Below are positions 16,273 to 39,400 of a stretch of 64,000 bases of DNA, piece by piece. Origin of the DNA: Streptantibioticus cattleyicolor NRRL 8057 = DSM 46488 (GTDB lineage Bacteria > Actinomycetota > Actinomycetes > Streptomycetales > Streptomycetaceae); contig NC_017586.1 in NCBI RefSeq assembly GCF_000240165.1, forward strand, positions 3,782,001 to 3,846,000, given 5' to 3'. How positions within the stretch are numbered: position 1 is the first letter of the stretch; each line of letters begins with the position of its first letter. The position numbers were made by a program, and so were the translations under genes. The notes below the pieces were generated by a model. It saw only the letters and a program-made list of their open reading frames with translations. It was not told the origin of the DNA and ran no database searches.

Positions 16273-16327
16273 CCCCTACCGGGGTGGGCGACGCCCTCGG
16301 CGCGGGGGCAACAAGGGGCGGTAGGGG
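16273..16327. promoter_or_regulatory. Inverted repeat CCCCTACCG / CGGTAGGGG upstream of the PKS operon
   Basis: Perfect 9-bp arms at 16273-16281 and 16319-16327 are separated by 37 bases, about 100-150 bp before the first PKS gene. They resemble the CCCCTAT/ATAGGGG pair at 15136-15164. They could be operator half-sites for the pathway regulator or the stem of a leader hairpin. I could not assign a promoter in this spacer with confidence. Confidence 0.35.
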
Positions 16328-16427
16328 TCCCGTCCGGCGCCGGCCCTCTGGTCGAATACGGCGCGGGGTAACGGCTGGAAACACCGCCTCCGCACGGTGG
16401 CCAGGGTGATGCCTGAAGGGGACGTTC

Positions 16428-17312
16428 ATGGGATTCCGGGAAGTGCGCCTGGCGTTGCCGCAGATGGCGGTCGGCGGGCTCTCCGAGAATTGGCTCTTCA
16501 AGGAAATCGGCGATTTCCACTGGGAATTGCTGGCCGAGCACTTCGGGCGCCCGGTGACGGAGCTGACGGATCCGTCCGGCGACCGGGCGCTGCCGGTGTT
16601 CGTCCGTATCCGGGTGTCCGCCGGGCAGCCGCTGAGCGCGTTCCGCGAGGGCGACCGGCTCCGGCTGGCCGGTGAGCTGGCCCGGGTGGACGACGGCGCC
16701 TACGTCAGCGACGTGGAGTGCCGGAGCGGCGGCGCGGTGCTCACCGCCCGGCTGATGACGGTCTTCGCCAAGCCGGCCGCCGCCGGGGCGCTGGTGCCGG
16801 TCCGCCCGGCGGCCCCCGAGGGGACGGCGGTGCCGGCGGCCGACGCCGGACAGGCCGAATTCCACCGGGAGTTCATGGCGGCCCGGCGGGCGGACCCGGC
16901 CCGTCCGCTGCCGGACGGCGACGGCGGACCCGGCGGCGGCGAGCCGCTGTTCACCCACACCTACCGGCTCAACCCCTACTACGACCTCAACGGCGCCGGG
17001 CTGCTGTACTTCGCCTCCTACCCGCACATCCACGACCACTGCGAACGCCTCCACCTGCGGCGCGCGCTGGCCGCCGCGGGCGTGGCCGAGGGCACCGCGG
17101 AGTGGGCCAGGGCCGCCGCCACCGCCGAGCGGGACGTGGTCTACCTCGGCAACTGCGGCCCCGACGACGCGGTGGTCTTCCGGCTGGACGCCGCGCGGGC
17201 CGAGGGCACCCGGCTGCGGCTCACGGCGACGCTGCTGCGCGAGTCCGACGGCGCCCCGCTGGCCCGGGTCCGCACCGTCAAGGAGGTCACCGACCCGGCG
17301 GTCGCGGCGGCG
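16428..17312 (+). other. Domain: LnmK-like acyltransferase/decarboxylase fused as a loading domain
   Basis: The first roughly 295 residues resemble LnmK of leinamycin biosynthesis, a double-hotdog enzyme that loads methylmalonyl and decarboxylates it to propionyl on an ACP. The signature is GLSENWLFKEIGDFHWELL followed by PVFVRIRV and FREGDRLRL. Here it is fused directly to an ACP and KS at the start of the assembly line, which suggests a starter role giving propionyl, or acetyl if malonyl is used. There is no tyrosine in the first 91 residues, so the Tyr62 reported as catalytic in LnmK has no obvious counterpart. Confidence 0.7.
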
Positions 17313-20300
17313 CTGGCCGGCGCGGCACTGGACCGGGACACCGGCACCGCGGCCCCGGCGCCCGCGCCCCGTCCGGCACCGGAGGCACCACGGGCGGAGG
17401 ACGACGCGGACCCGGCGGCCGACGCGGCGCTCGCGGAGGCGCTGGCCCCCGTCATGGCCGACGCGCTCGGCGTGCCGCGCGACCGGCTCGACCACGGCAC
17501 CGACCTGCGCACCCTCGGGCTGGACAGCTTCTCCCTGACCGCCTTCGCCCAGCAGGCCGCCGAACGGCTGGAGCGTGAGGTGGACCCGTCCCGGCTCTTC
17601 CAGGCGTTCACGCTCGCCGACATCGCGCGGGTGGTGGCCGGCCGCCCGGCCCCGGGGACGCCACCCGCCGCGCCCCGCCCGGCAGTTGAGGACGCCGGGG
17701 ACGACGCCGAAGCGATCGCCGTGATCGGCATGGCCGGCCGCTTCCCGGGCGCCGACTCGGTGGCCGAGCTGTGGCGGGTCCTCGCCGAGGGGCGGGAGAC
17801 GGTCGGGGAGGTGCCGGCCGACCGCTGGGACACCGAGGCGCAGCGCCGGCTGCCGGACGCCCCCGTGCAGCGCGGCGGCTTCCTGCGCGACATCCGCCGC
17901 TTCGACCACGCCTTCTTCCGGATCTCCCGGCGGGAGGCCGAGCTGATCGACCCCCAGCAGCGGCTCTTCCTGGAGGTGGCCTGGGAGGCGTTCGAGGACG
18001 CCGGGCACGACGTGACCGCGTTGCGCGGCAGCCGCACCGGGGTGTTCGTCGGCGTCTGCCACAGCGACTACGCCGCCGTACTGCGCGACCGGCTCACCGG
18101 CACCGAGCCGCACCGGGCGGTCGCCACCTCGCCGTCGGTGGTCGCCAACCGGGTCAGCTACGCGTTCGGCTTCCACGGCGCCAGCGTGGCGGTGGACACC
18201 ATGTGCTCCTCCTCGCTGGTGGCGGTGGAGCAGGCGGTGAACGCGCTGCGGTCGGGCGGCTGCGAGCAGGCGCTGGTCGGCGGCGTCAACGTGATCTGCG
18301 ACCCCGGCCAGCACCAGGCGTACGCCAGGACCGGGGCGCTCAGCCCGGACGGCCGGTGCAAGACGTTCGACGAGAGCGCCGACGGCTACGCGCGCGCCGA
18401 AGGGGTCTGCGCGCTGGTGCTCAAGCCGCTGAGCAAGGCCCGCGCCGACGGCGACCGGGTCCACGCGGTGATCAAGGGCGTGGCCGTCAACCACGGCGGC
18501 CAGGCCCAGTCGCTGACCGCGCCCAACGCCGACGCCCAGGCCGAACTGCTCAAGCGGGCCTACCGCTCGGCCGGGATCGATCCGGCGACCGTGGGCTACC
18601 TGGAGGCGCACGGCACCGGCACCCGGCTCGGCGACCCGATCGAGGTCGCCGGGATCACCGCCGCCTTCACCGAGCTGTACCGGGAGCGCGACACGCCGCT
18701 GCCGGACGGGGCCGGCTGCGCGCTGGGGTCGGTCAAGACCAACATCGGCCACCTGGAGGCGGCGGCCGGCCTGGCCGGGATGATCAAGGTGCTGCTGGCG
18801 ATGGGCCACGGGGTGCTCCCGGCCACCCGCAACGTCGACCGGCTCAACCCGATGATCCGGCTGGACGGCACCCCGCTGCGCGTCCAGCGCGAGACGGCCC
18901 CGTGGCCGCGGCTGACCGACGCGTCGGGACGTCCGCTGCCGCGCCGGGCCGGCGTCAGCTCGTTCGGCATGGGCGGCACCAACGCCCATGTGGTGCTGGA
19001 GGAGTTCACCGAGGAGCCGGCGGCGTGGGCCGGGGCGGCGGACGGGCCGTGCGTGGTGCCGCTGTCCGCGCGGGACGCCGGTGCGCTGCGGGACGCGGTG
19101 CGCGCGCTGCTGGAGTTCCTGGCGGACGAGCCGGCCCCGTCGCTGCCGGAGATCGCGTACACCTTGCAGACCGGGCGGGCGGCGATGGCCGAACGCCTCG
19201 CGGTGGTCGCCGGTTCGGTGGCCGGGCTGCGGGAGCGGCTGCGGGCGTTCCTGGACGGATCGGCCGGGGAACCGGCGGACGACGGCGGCCTCGGCGAGGT
19301 GGCCCGGCGGTGGGCGGCCGGCGGCGAGGTGGAGTGGGCCGCGCTGTGGCCAGGGCGGCGCCCGCGTCCGGTGTCGCTGCCCACGTACCCGTTCCGCCGC
19401 GACCGGCACTGGGTGGGGGAGCGGGGCACCGGCGGCGGGGCGCGGGAGGCGTTCGTGGTGCCGAGGTGGCGTCCGTCGGCCGTGCCGCAGACCGCCGCGC
19501 CGGAGCCCGGGGCCTACCTGGTCCTGGTCAACGAGGCGTCCGAGGCGGCGGCGGACCGGCTCTTCGCCGGGGTGCCCGGGTGCCGGGCGCTGGTGGTGCG
19601 CGCCGACCGGATCCCCGGCGGACCGGAGGCGCTGGAGACCGTCCTGGCCGCGCACGGCGGGCTCGCCGCCGGGGAACGCCTGGCCGCGGTGGTCGACCTG
19701 GCCGACTGGTGGCCGGCCGGCGCCCCGGCCGCCGACACCTTCCGGCTCCGCTTCCCGCTGCTGCGCCAGGTGCTCGCCGGCCACCGGCTGCCCTCGCTGA
19801 CCGTGCTGCGGATCACCCGGGGGACGGTGCCCGGCGAGGCCGCGGGGCTGTACCGGGCGCTCCCCGCCGAACTGCGCACGGTGCGCGCCCGGACGGTCGA
19901 GGTCGACTTCGGCCCGGACCGGGCGGACCGGCTCGCCGCGGTGGCCGCCGCCGAACTCGCCGCCGACGACCGCCGGCCCCGGGTACGCCACCGCGCCGGG
20001 ACGCGCGAGTACGCGGCGCTGGACCTCCTGACCGCCGAGGAGACCGCCGCACCCGGCACCGCCACCGGCGGGCTGGACGCCATCGCCGCGGGCACCGTGG
20101 TGATCACCGGCGGCACCGGGGAGATCGGCCTGGCGCTCGCCACCGAACTCCACCGCCGCGGCGCCCGCCATCTGCTGCTGCTCGGCCGCACCCGGCTGCC
20201 CGCCCGCGCCAGGTGGGCGGCGCTCGCCGCCGACCCGGCCACCGAGCCCCGGCTGCGGCGGCGCCTGGCGGCCCTGGCCCGACTCGACGCGGCCGGAGCC

Positions 20301-22640
20301 TCGTTGGAGGTACGCGCCCACGCGCTGAGCGACGCGCCCTCGCTGCGCCGGCTGCTGACCGGCGCGGCGGAGCGGGGCGGAGCGCTCACCGCGGTCTTCC
20401 ACTGCGCCGGGGCGATGGCCGACAGCCGCTCGCTGCTGGCCAAGCCGGCCGACGAGGTGCGGCGGGTGCTCGACGCCAAGGTGCGCGGGGTCCGCACGCT
20501 GTGGGCGGCGCTGGCGGACCAGCCGCCGCTGGACCTGGTGCTCTTCTCCTCGGTCTCCGCCGCGGTGCCCCGGCTGGGCGCCTCCTACGCGGACTACGCG
20601 GCGGCCAACGCCTACCTGGACGACTTCGCCGCCGTCCACGACACGGACGGCGGCCACCGGGTGCGTTCCCTCCAGTGGCCGGTGTGGCGCGACACCGGGC
20701 TGGGCCGGGACCGCGGCGAGGCGGTGGCCGGGCTCGGCATCCCGGAGCTGCCGGTGGACGGCGCGCTGCGGCTGCTCGACGACGCGCTGCGGATCGGCGG
20801 CCACCCGGTGATGCTGCCGTGCCGGATCGAGCCGGACGCGGTCGACCTGGCCGAACTCTCCCGTTCCCCGCTGCCGCCCGCCGCCGCGCCGGTGCCGCCA
20901 CGGCCCCGTACCGAAGCGCCCCCCGCCGCCGTACCCGACGTCGGCCGGATCACCCGGGTCTTCGCCCGCACCCTGCGCACCACCGCCGACCAGCTGGCCG
21001 CCGACGTCTCCTTCGCCGACCTCGGCGTGGACTCGCTGCTCATGGCGGAACTGGTGCGGGAGCTGGAGGCCGACCTCGGCCGCCCGGTGGACCCCACGCT
21101 GCTCCAGGAGCACCCGACCATCGGCGAGCTGGCGGCCGAGCTGGCGCCCGAGGGGGCCGCGTCCGCCCCGGTGGCGGCGCCGGCGGCGGTCCCGGCCGCC
21201 GCGCCGGCGGTCCCCGGCGGCCCGGTGCCCGTCGCCGTCATCGGCATGGGGTGCCGCTTCCCCGGCGCCGCCTCGCCGGACGCGTTCTGGCGCGCCCTGG
21301 TACGCGGCGAGGACCACGTCACCGAGGTGCCGCCGGACCGCTGGGACGCCGCCGCGCTCTACTCGCCCGTACCGCAGCCGGGGCGCAGCATCAGCAAGTG
21401 GGGCGGGTTCATCGAGGACGCGGCCGACTTCGACCCGGCGTACTTCGGCTTCGACGGGGAGACCGCGCGCCACCTGGACCCGCTGGTGCGCAAGGCGCTG
21501 GAGGTGACCGCCGAGGCGCTGCTCGACGCCGGCTACCGGACCGAGGAGGTCAAGGGCCGCCGGGTCGGGGTCTACCTGGGCACCCGGACCGCCAACTACC
21601 GCGAGTACCTGCGCCCGCTGCCCCGGGAGGCCATCGTCGGGCTGGGCCAGAACTTCGTGGCCGCCCACGTCTCCCACCACTTCGACCTGACCGGCCCCAA
21701 CCTCGTGGTGGACAGCGCCTGTTCGTCCTCCCTGGTCGGCGTCCACCTGGCGTGCCAGAGCCTGGCGCTGGGCGAGTCGGAGATGGCGCTGGCCGGCGGG
21801 GTGGACCTGCTGCTGGACGAGGAGCCGTACCTGCTGCTGAGCCAGGGCAAGGCGCTGTCGCCCACCGGACGCTGCCGTACCTTCGACGAGGCCGCCGACG
21901 GCTTCGTGCCCGGCGAGGGCGCCGGGGTGCTGGTGCTCAAGCGGCTCGCCGACGCCGAACGCGACGGCGACCGGATTCTCGCCGTCATCGAATCGTCCGC
22001 GGTCAACAACGACGGCCGCACGATGGGGTACACCACGCCCAGCGCCCGCGCCCAGCGGGAGCTGATCCAGCGGGCGCTGGACGCCGCCCGGATCGACCCG
22101 CGCGGCATCGGCTACGTCGAGACGCACGGCACCGGCACGATGATCGGCGACCCGATCGAACTCCAGGCGCTCACCGCGGCGTACGCCCGGCACACCGCCG
22201 AGCGCGGGTTCTGCGGGGTGGGCAGCGTGAAGTCCAACATCGGCCACCTGCTGAGCGCGGCCGGGGTCGCCGGGCTGATGAAGGTGGTGCTCACCCTGCG
22301 CCACCAGCAGATCCCGCCGACGCTGCACTGCGCGCGGCCCAACCCGCGGTTCGCCTTCCCCGAGTCGCCGTTCCGCCCCGTCACCGAGCTGACGGACCTC
22401 ACCGCCGGGCCGGCGCTGGAGCGGGCCGCGGTCAGCTCGTTCGGCTTCGGCGGGACCAACGCCCATCTGATCGTGGCGCGCGGCACCGCCGGGACGGGGT
22501 CCGCCGCGTCCGTCCGGCAGCCGCTGCCGCCGCCGGTGTACCACCGGAAGCGCATCTGGGCGCTTCCCCGGCCCTCCCTGACCGACCGGCCCGCGGGCCG
22601 CTCGGCGCGGCTCGATCTGACATTCCTGCCAACCGGTTGA
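16428..22640 (+). CDS. Trans-AT PKS gene 1: LnmK-like loading domain, ACP, KS1-KR-ACP, KS2
   Basis: 2070 residues; starts the assembly line. Domains: LnmK-like double-hotdog domain (about 1-295); loading ACP with Ser367 in GLDSF; KS1 (about 428-860) with Cys593 in DTMCSSS, EAHGTGT and NIGH; the usual post-KS linker ending LPTYPFRRDRHW; KR with GGTGEIG and catalytic Tyr1390; ACP with Ser1536 in GVDSL; and KS2 (about 1600-2010) with Cys1765 in DSACSSS. There is no acyltransferase domain. KS2 ends the protein, and its DH-ACP-KR partners begin the next protein, so a module is split across two chains. KS2 has DPLVRKALE where most KS have DPQQRLFLE. The ATG at 16428 has GAAGGGG upstream. Gene 2 starts 23 bases after the stop codon, so one operon is likely. 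Confidence 0.92.
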   Translation: MGFREVRLALPQMAVGGLSENWLFKEIGDFHWELLAEHFGRPVTELTDPSGDRALPVFVRIRVSAGQPLSAFREGDRLRLAGELARVDDGAYVSDVECRSGGAVLTARLMTVFAKPAAAGALVPVRPAAPEGTAVPAADAGQAEFHREFMAARRADPARPLPDGDGGPGGGEPLFTHTYRLNPYYDLNGAGLLYFASYPHIHDHCERLHLRRALAAAGVAEGTAEWARAAATAERDVVYLGNCGPDDAVVFRLDAARAEGTRLRLTATLLRESDGAPLARVRTVKEVTDPAVAAALAGAALDRDTGTAAPAPAPRPAPEAPRAEDDADPAADAALAEALAPVMADALGVPRDRLDHGTDLRTLGLDSFSLTAFAQQAAERLEREVDPSRLFQAFTLADIARVVAGRPAPGTPPAAPRPAVEDAGDDAEAIAVIGMAGRFPGADSVAELWRVLAEGRETVGEVPADRWDTEAQRRLPDAPVQRGGFLRDIRRFDHAFFRISRREAELIDPQQRLFLEVAWEAFEDAGHDVTALRGSRTGVFVGVCHSDYAAVLRDRLTGTEPHRAVATSPSVVANRVSYAFGFHGASVAVDTMCSSSLVAVEQAVNALRSGGCEQALVGGVNVICDPGQHQAYARTGALSPDGRCKTFDESADGYARAEGVCALVLKPLSKARADGDRVHAVIKGVAVNHGGQAQSLTAPNADAQAELLKRAYRSAGIDPATVGYLEAHGTGTRLGDPIEVAGITAAFTELYRERDTPLPDGAGCALGSVKTNIGHLEAAAGLAGMIKVLLAMGHGVLPATRNVDRLNPMIRLDGTPLRVQRETAPWPRLTDASGRPLPRRAGVSSFGMGGTNAHVVLEEFTEEPAAWAGAADGPCVVPLSARDAGALRDAVRALLEFLADEPAPSLPEIAYTLQTGRAAMAERLAVVAGSVAGLRERLRAFLDGSAGEPADDGGLGEVARRWAAGGEVEWAALWPGRRPRPVSLPTYPFRRDRHWVGERGTGGGAREAFVVPRWRPSAVPQTAAPEPGAYLVLVNEASEAAADRLFAGVPGCRALVVRADRIPGGPEALETVLAAHGGLAAGERLAAVVDLADWWPAGAPAADTFRLRFPLLRQVLAGHRLPSLTVLRITRGTVPGEAAGLYRALPAELRTVRARTVEVDFGPDRADRLAAVAAAELAADDRRPRVRHRAGTREYAALDLLTAEETAAPGTATGGLDAIAAGTVVITGGTGEIGLALATELHRRGARHLLLLGRTRLPARARWAALAADPATEPRLRRRLAALARLDAAGASLEVRAHALSDAPSLRRLLTGAAERGGALTAVFHCAGAMADSRSLLAKPADEVRRVLDAKVRGVRTLWAALADQPPLDLVLFSSVSAAVPRLGASYADYAAANAYLDDFAAVHDTDGGHRVRSLQWPVWRDTGLGRDRGEAVAGLGIPELPVDGALRLLDDALRIGGHPVMLPCRIEPDAVDLAELSRSPLPPAAAPVPPRPRTEAPPAAVPDVGRITRVFARTLRTTADQLAADVSFADLGVDSLLMAELVRELEADLGRPVDPTLLQEHPTIGELAAELAPEGAASAPVAAPAAVPAAAPAVPGGPVPVAVIGMGCRFPGAASPDAFWRALVRGEDHVTEVPPDRWDAAALYSPVPQPGRSISKWGGFIEDAADFDPAYFGFDGETARHLDPLVRKALEVTAEALLDAGYRTEEVKGRRVGVYLGTRTANYREYLRPLPREAIVGLGQNFVAAHVSHHFDLTGPNLVVDSACSSSLVGVHLACQSLALGESEMALAGGVDLLLDEEPYLLLSQGKALSPTGRCRTFDEAADGFVPGEGAGVLVLKRLADAERDGDRILAVIESSAVNNDGRTMGYTTPSARAQRELIQRALDAARIDPRGIGYVETHGTGTMIGDPIELQALTAAYARHTAERGFCGVGSVKSNIGHLLSAAGVAGLMKVVLTLRHQQIPPTLHCARPNPRFAFPESPFRPVTELTDLTAGPALERAAVSSFGFGGTNAHLIVARGTAGTGSAASVRQPLPPPVYHRKRIWALPRPSLTDRPAGRSARLDLTFLPTG

Positions 22641-22663
22641 ACGTGGAACCAGGAAGAGACCCC

Positions 22664-36486
<13,823 letters not shown>

Positions 36487-36490
<4 letters not shown>

Positions 36491-39400
36491 ACGCCGTCGT
36501 CAAGGAGGTCCTCGCGGCGGTCGCCGACGGCACGCTCACCGAGGAGCAGGCGCTGCCGCTGCTGCGCCGGCTCGCCCCGGAGCCCGCCACGGCCCCGGAG
36601 CCGGCGCCCGCCGACGCCGCGCCCACCGGCCCGTACCCGCTCAGCCGGGGCCAGGCCGCGCTGTGGGCGATCCACCTGGCCGCGCCGGAGGGCGCCGCCT
36701 ACAACCTGCCGATGGCGCTGCGGCTGCGCCCCGACGTCGACCTCGACGTGCTGCGCCGCGCGGTGGAGGCGGTGGTCGAACGCAACCCGGGGCTGCGGAT
36801 CAACGTGCGCTCCGGGCCGGACGGCCCCGAGCAGCGGATCGCCGAGCGCGCCTGGACCGTGACCGACCTCGACCTCGGCCCGCTCACCGAGCAGGAGCTG
36901 ACCGAACGGATCCGCGGCCTGGTCCGCGTCCCGTTCGACCTGGAGCGCGACCCGCTGTACCGGGTGTACTTCCTGCGCGGTCCGGCGTCCGGGCCGCTGA
37001 TGCTGCTGCTGTTCCACCACCTGATCACCGACGGCGTCTCCAGCCATCTGATGCTGCGCGACATCGTCGCCGGGTACGCCTCGCTGACCCGCGACGGCAC
37101 CCTGCCGGAGCCCGAACGGCGCACCCCGTACGCCGAGTTCGTGCGGTGGCAGCGCCGGATGCTGGCCGGGCCGGAGGGCGCGGAGCACCGGGCGTACTGG
37201 AGCCGTGAGCTGGCCGGGGCCGGCACCGCGCCGGTGCTCGACCGGATCGCCGACCACCGGCGCGGCGGCGCCCCGTCGTTCCTGGGCCGCAGCGTCCAGT
37301 TCGAGCTGGACCCGGACGCCTGGCAGGCGGTGCGCGGCGCCGCCCGGGAGTTGGGGCTCACCCCGTTCAGCGTGGTGCACGCCGCCTTCGTGGCGCTGCT
37401 GCACCGGCACACCGGCGTCACCGACATCCCGGTGTCGGTGCCCACCGACGGCCGCGCCGACCAGCGGTTCGACCGCACCCTGGGCTACCTGATCAACCCG
37501 GTGGTGCTGCGCACCGGGTGCACCGCGGACACCACCGCCCGGCAGCTGATCGAGTCCGTCCACGACCGGCTGCTGGCCGCCGAGGACCACAGCGCCTACC
37601 CGTTCGCCGCGGTCGTGGACGACCTGCGGCGCGGCGGCCACCCGGAGACCTCCTTCGACATCGGCTTCTACCTCCAGCAGGGGGTCGGCCGCGACCTGGA
37701 CATGGACGCCGGGCAGACGCTCTTCACCGACGCGCTGGCGATCACCCAGGAGGGCGAGTCCGACCTGGTGATGGAGGTCGTGGTCCGCGGCGACCGGGCG
37801 CTGGTCCACCTCAAGTACGACCCCGAGCTGTTCGAGCGGGCCACCGTCGAGCGGCTGGCCGGCCACTACCGGCTGCTGCTGGACCGCATGATCCGCCAAC
37901 CCGACCGGCCGATCGGCGAGTTCGAGCTGCGCACCGCGGACGAGCGGGAACTCGTGCGGCGCGCCAACGACACCACGGCCGGCCACCCCTGCCACCTGAC
38001 CGCCGTCGACCTGGTCCTCGCCCAGGCCGCCCGCACCCCCGGCCACCCGGCGCTGGCCGACGCCGAGGAGACCATCGACTACGCCACGCTCGCGCACCGC
38101 GTCGAACTGCTCGCCGCCCGCCTGCGGGAGCGCGGGGTGGGCCGCGGCTCGCTGGTCGGGGTGGCGGCACGGCGGCGGGCCGGGCTGGTGGTGGCGCTGC
38201 TCGCGGTGCACCGGGCCGGGGCCGCGTACGTGCCGCTCGACCCCGCCTTCCCGGCGGCCCGGCTGGCGTACATCGCCGAGGACGCGGGGCTGGCCGTGGT
38301 GGTGACCGACAAGTCCTCCGCCGACCGCCTCCCGGCCACCGGAGCCGCGCCGGTGGTGCTGGACGACGTCGACTGGACCGCCGCCGCCCCGCCGGCCCCG
38401 CCCGCCCGCCGCCACCCCGAGGGCACCGTCAACCCGGACCCGGCCTACGTGCTCTACACCTCCGGGTCGACCGGGGAGCCCAAGGGCGTCGAGGTCGGCC
38501 ACGGCGCGCTGGTCAACTTCCTGTGCGCGATGGCGGAACGCCCCGGGTGCACGGCGGACGACCGGCTGCTGGCGCTGACCACGGTGAGCTTCGACATCGC
38601 CGCCCTCGAACTGCTGCTGCCGCTGACCCGCGGCGGCACCGTGGAGATCGCCCCGGAGGAGGTGGCCAGGGACGGCATCGCGCTGGCCGAACGGCTCGCC
38701 GCGGCGCCGGTCACCATGGTGCAGGCCACCCCGGCCACCTGGCAGATGCTGCTGTCGGCGGGGTGGACCGGGCGGCCGGGGCTGCGGGTGCTGTGCGGCG
38801 GCGAGGCGCTCACCCGGGACCTCGCCGACAAGCTGCTCGCCCGCGCCGACGAGGTGTGGAACATGTACGGGCCCACCGAGACGACCATCTGGTCCTCGGT
38901 GGAGCGGGTGCGCCGGCACCGCCCGATCGGGGTCGGCACCCCGGTCGACAACACCCGCCTCCACGTGCTGGACGGCGACGGACGGCCCGTCCCGTTCGGC
39001 GCCGTGGGCGAGTTGTACATCGCCGGGCACGGGGTGGCCCTCGGCTACCGCGGGCGTACCGCGCTCACCGAGGAGAAGTTCCCCGACGGCGCCTTCCTCG
39101 GCGAGTCCGGCCGGGTCTTCCGCACCGGGGACGCCGCCCGCCACCTGCCGGACGGCCGCCTGGCGCTGCTCGGACGCCTCGACCGCCAGGTCAAGCTGCG
39201 CGGCTTCCGCATCGAACTGCGCGAGATCGAGGCCGCCGCGCGCCGCAGCGACCTGGTCGAGGAGGCCCGGGTGCTGCTGCGCGAGGACGTCGCCGGCCAC
39301 CAGGCGCTGGTCGGCTTCGTGCGGCCGCCCGCCGGGCGCCCCGTACCGGCCGACCTGGCCGCGCGGGTGCGCGCCGAGCTTGCCGAGTGGCTGCCCGGCT

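Noticed and set aside
21225-22470. KS2 and KS11 as condensation-inactive KS0 domains
   Set aside because: Cys, HGTGT and NIGH histidines are all present despite the divergent DPLVR segment; inactivity is not supported.
15852-22544. Long minus-strand open frame across the first PKS gene (similarly 22112-32155, 36160-47142 and 53866-61920)
   Set aside because: Translations are low-complexity Arg/Gly/Pro/Val/His-rich and show no domains; they are antisense by-products of high third-position GC over real PKS genes.
17771-22663. Upstream extension of PKS gene 2 in the same frame
   Set aside because: It overlaps gene 1 in another frame and is low-complexity; recognisable DH sequence and a good ribosome site appear only at GTG 22664.
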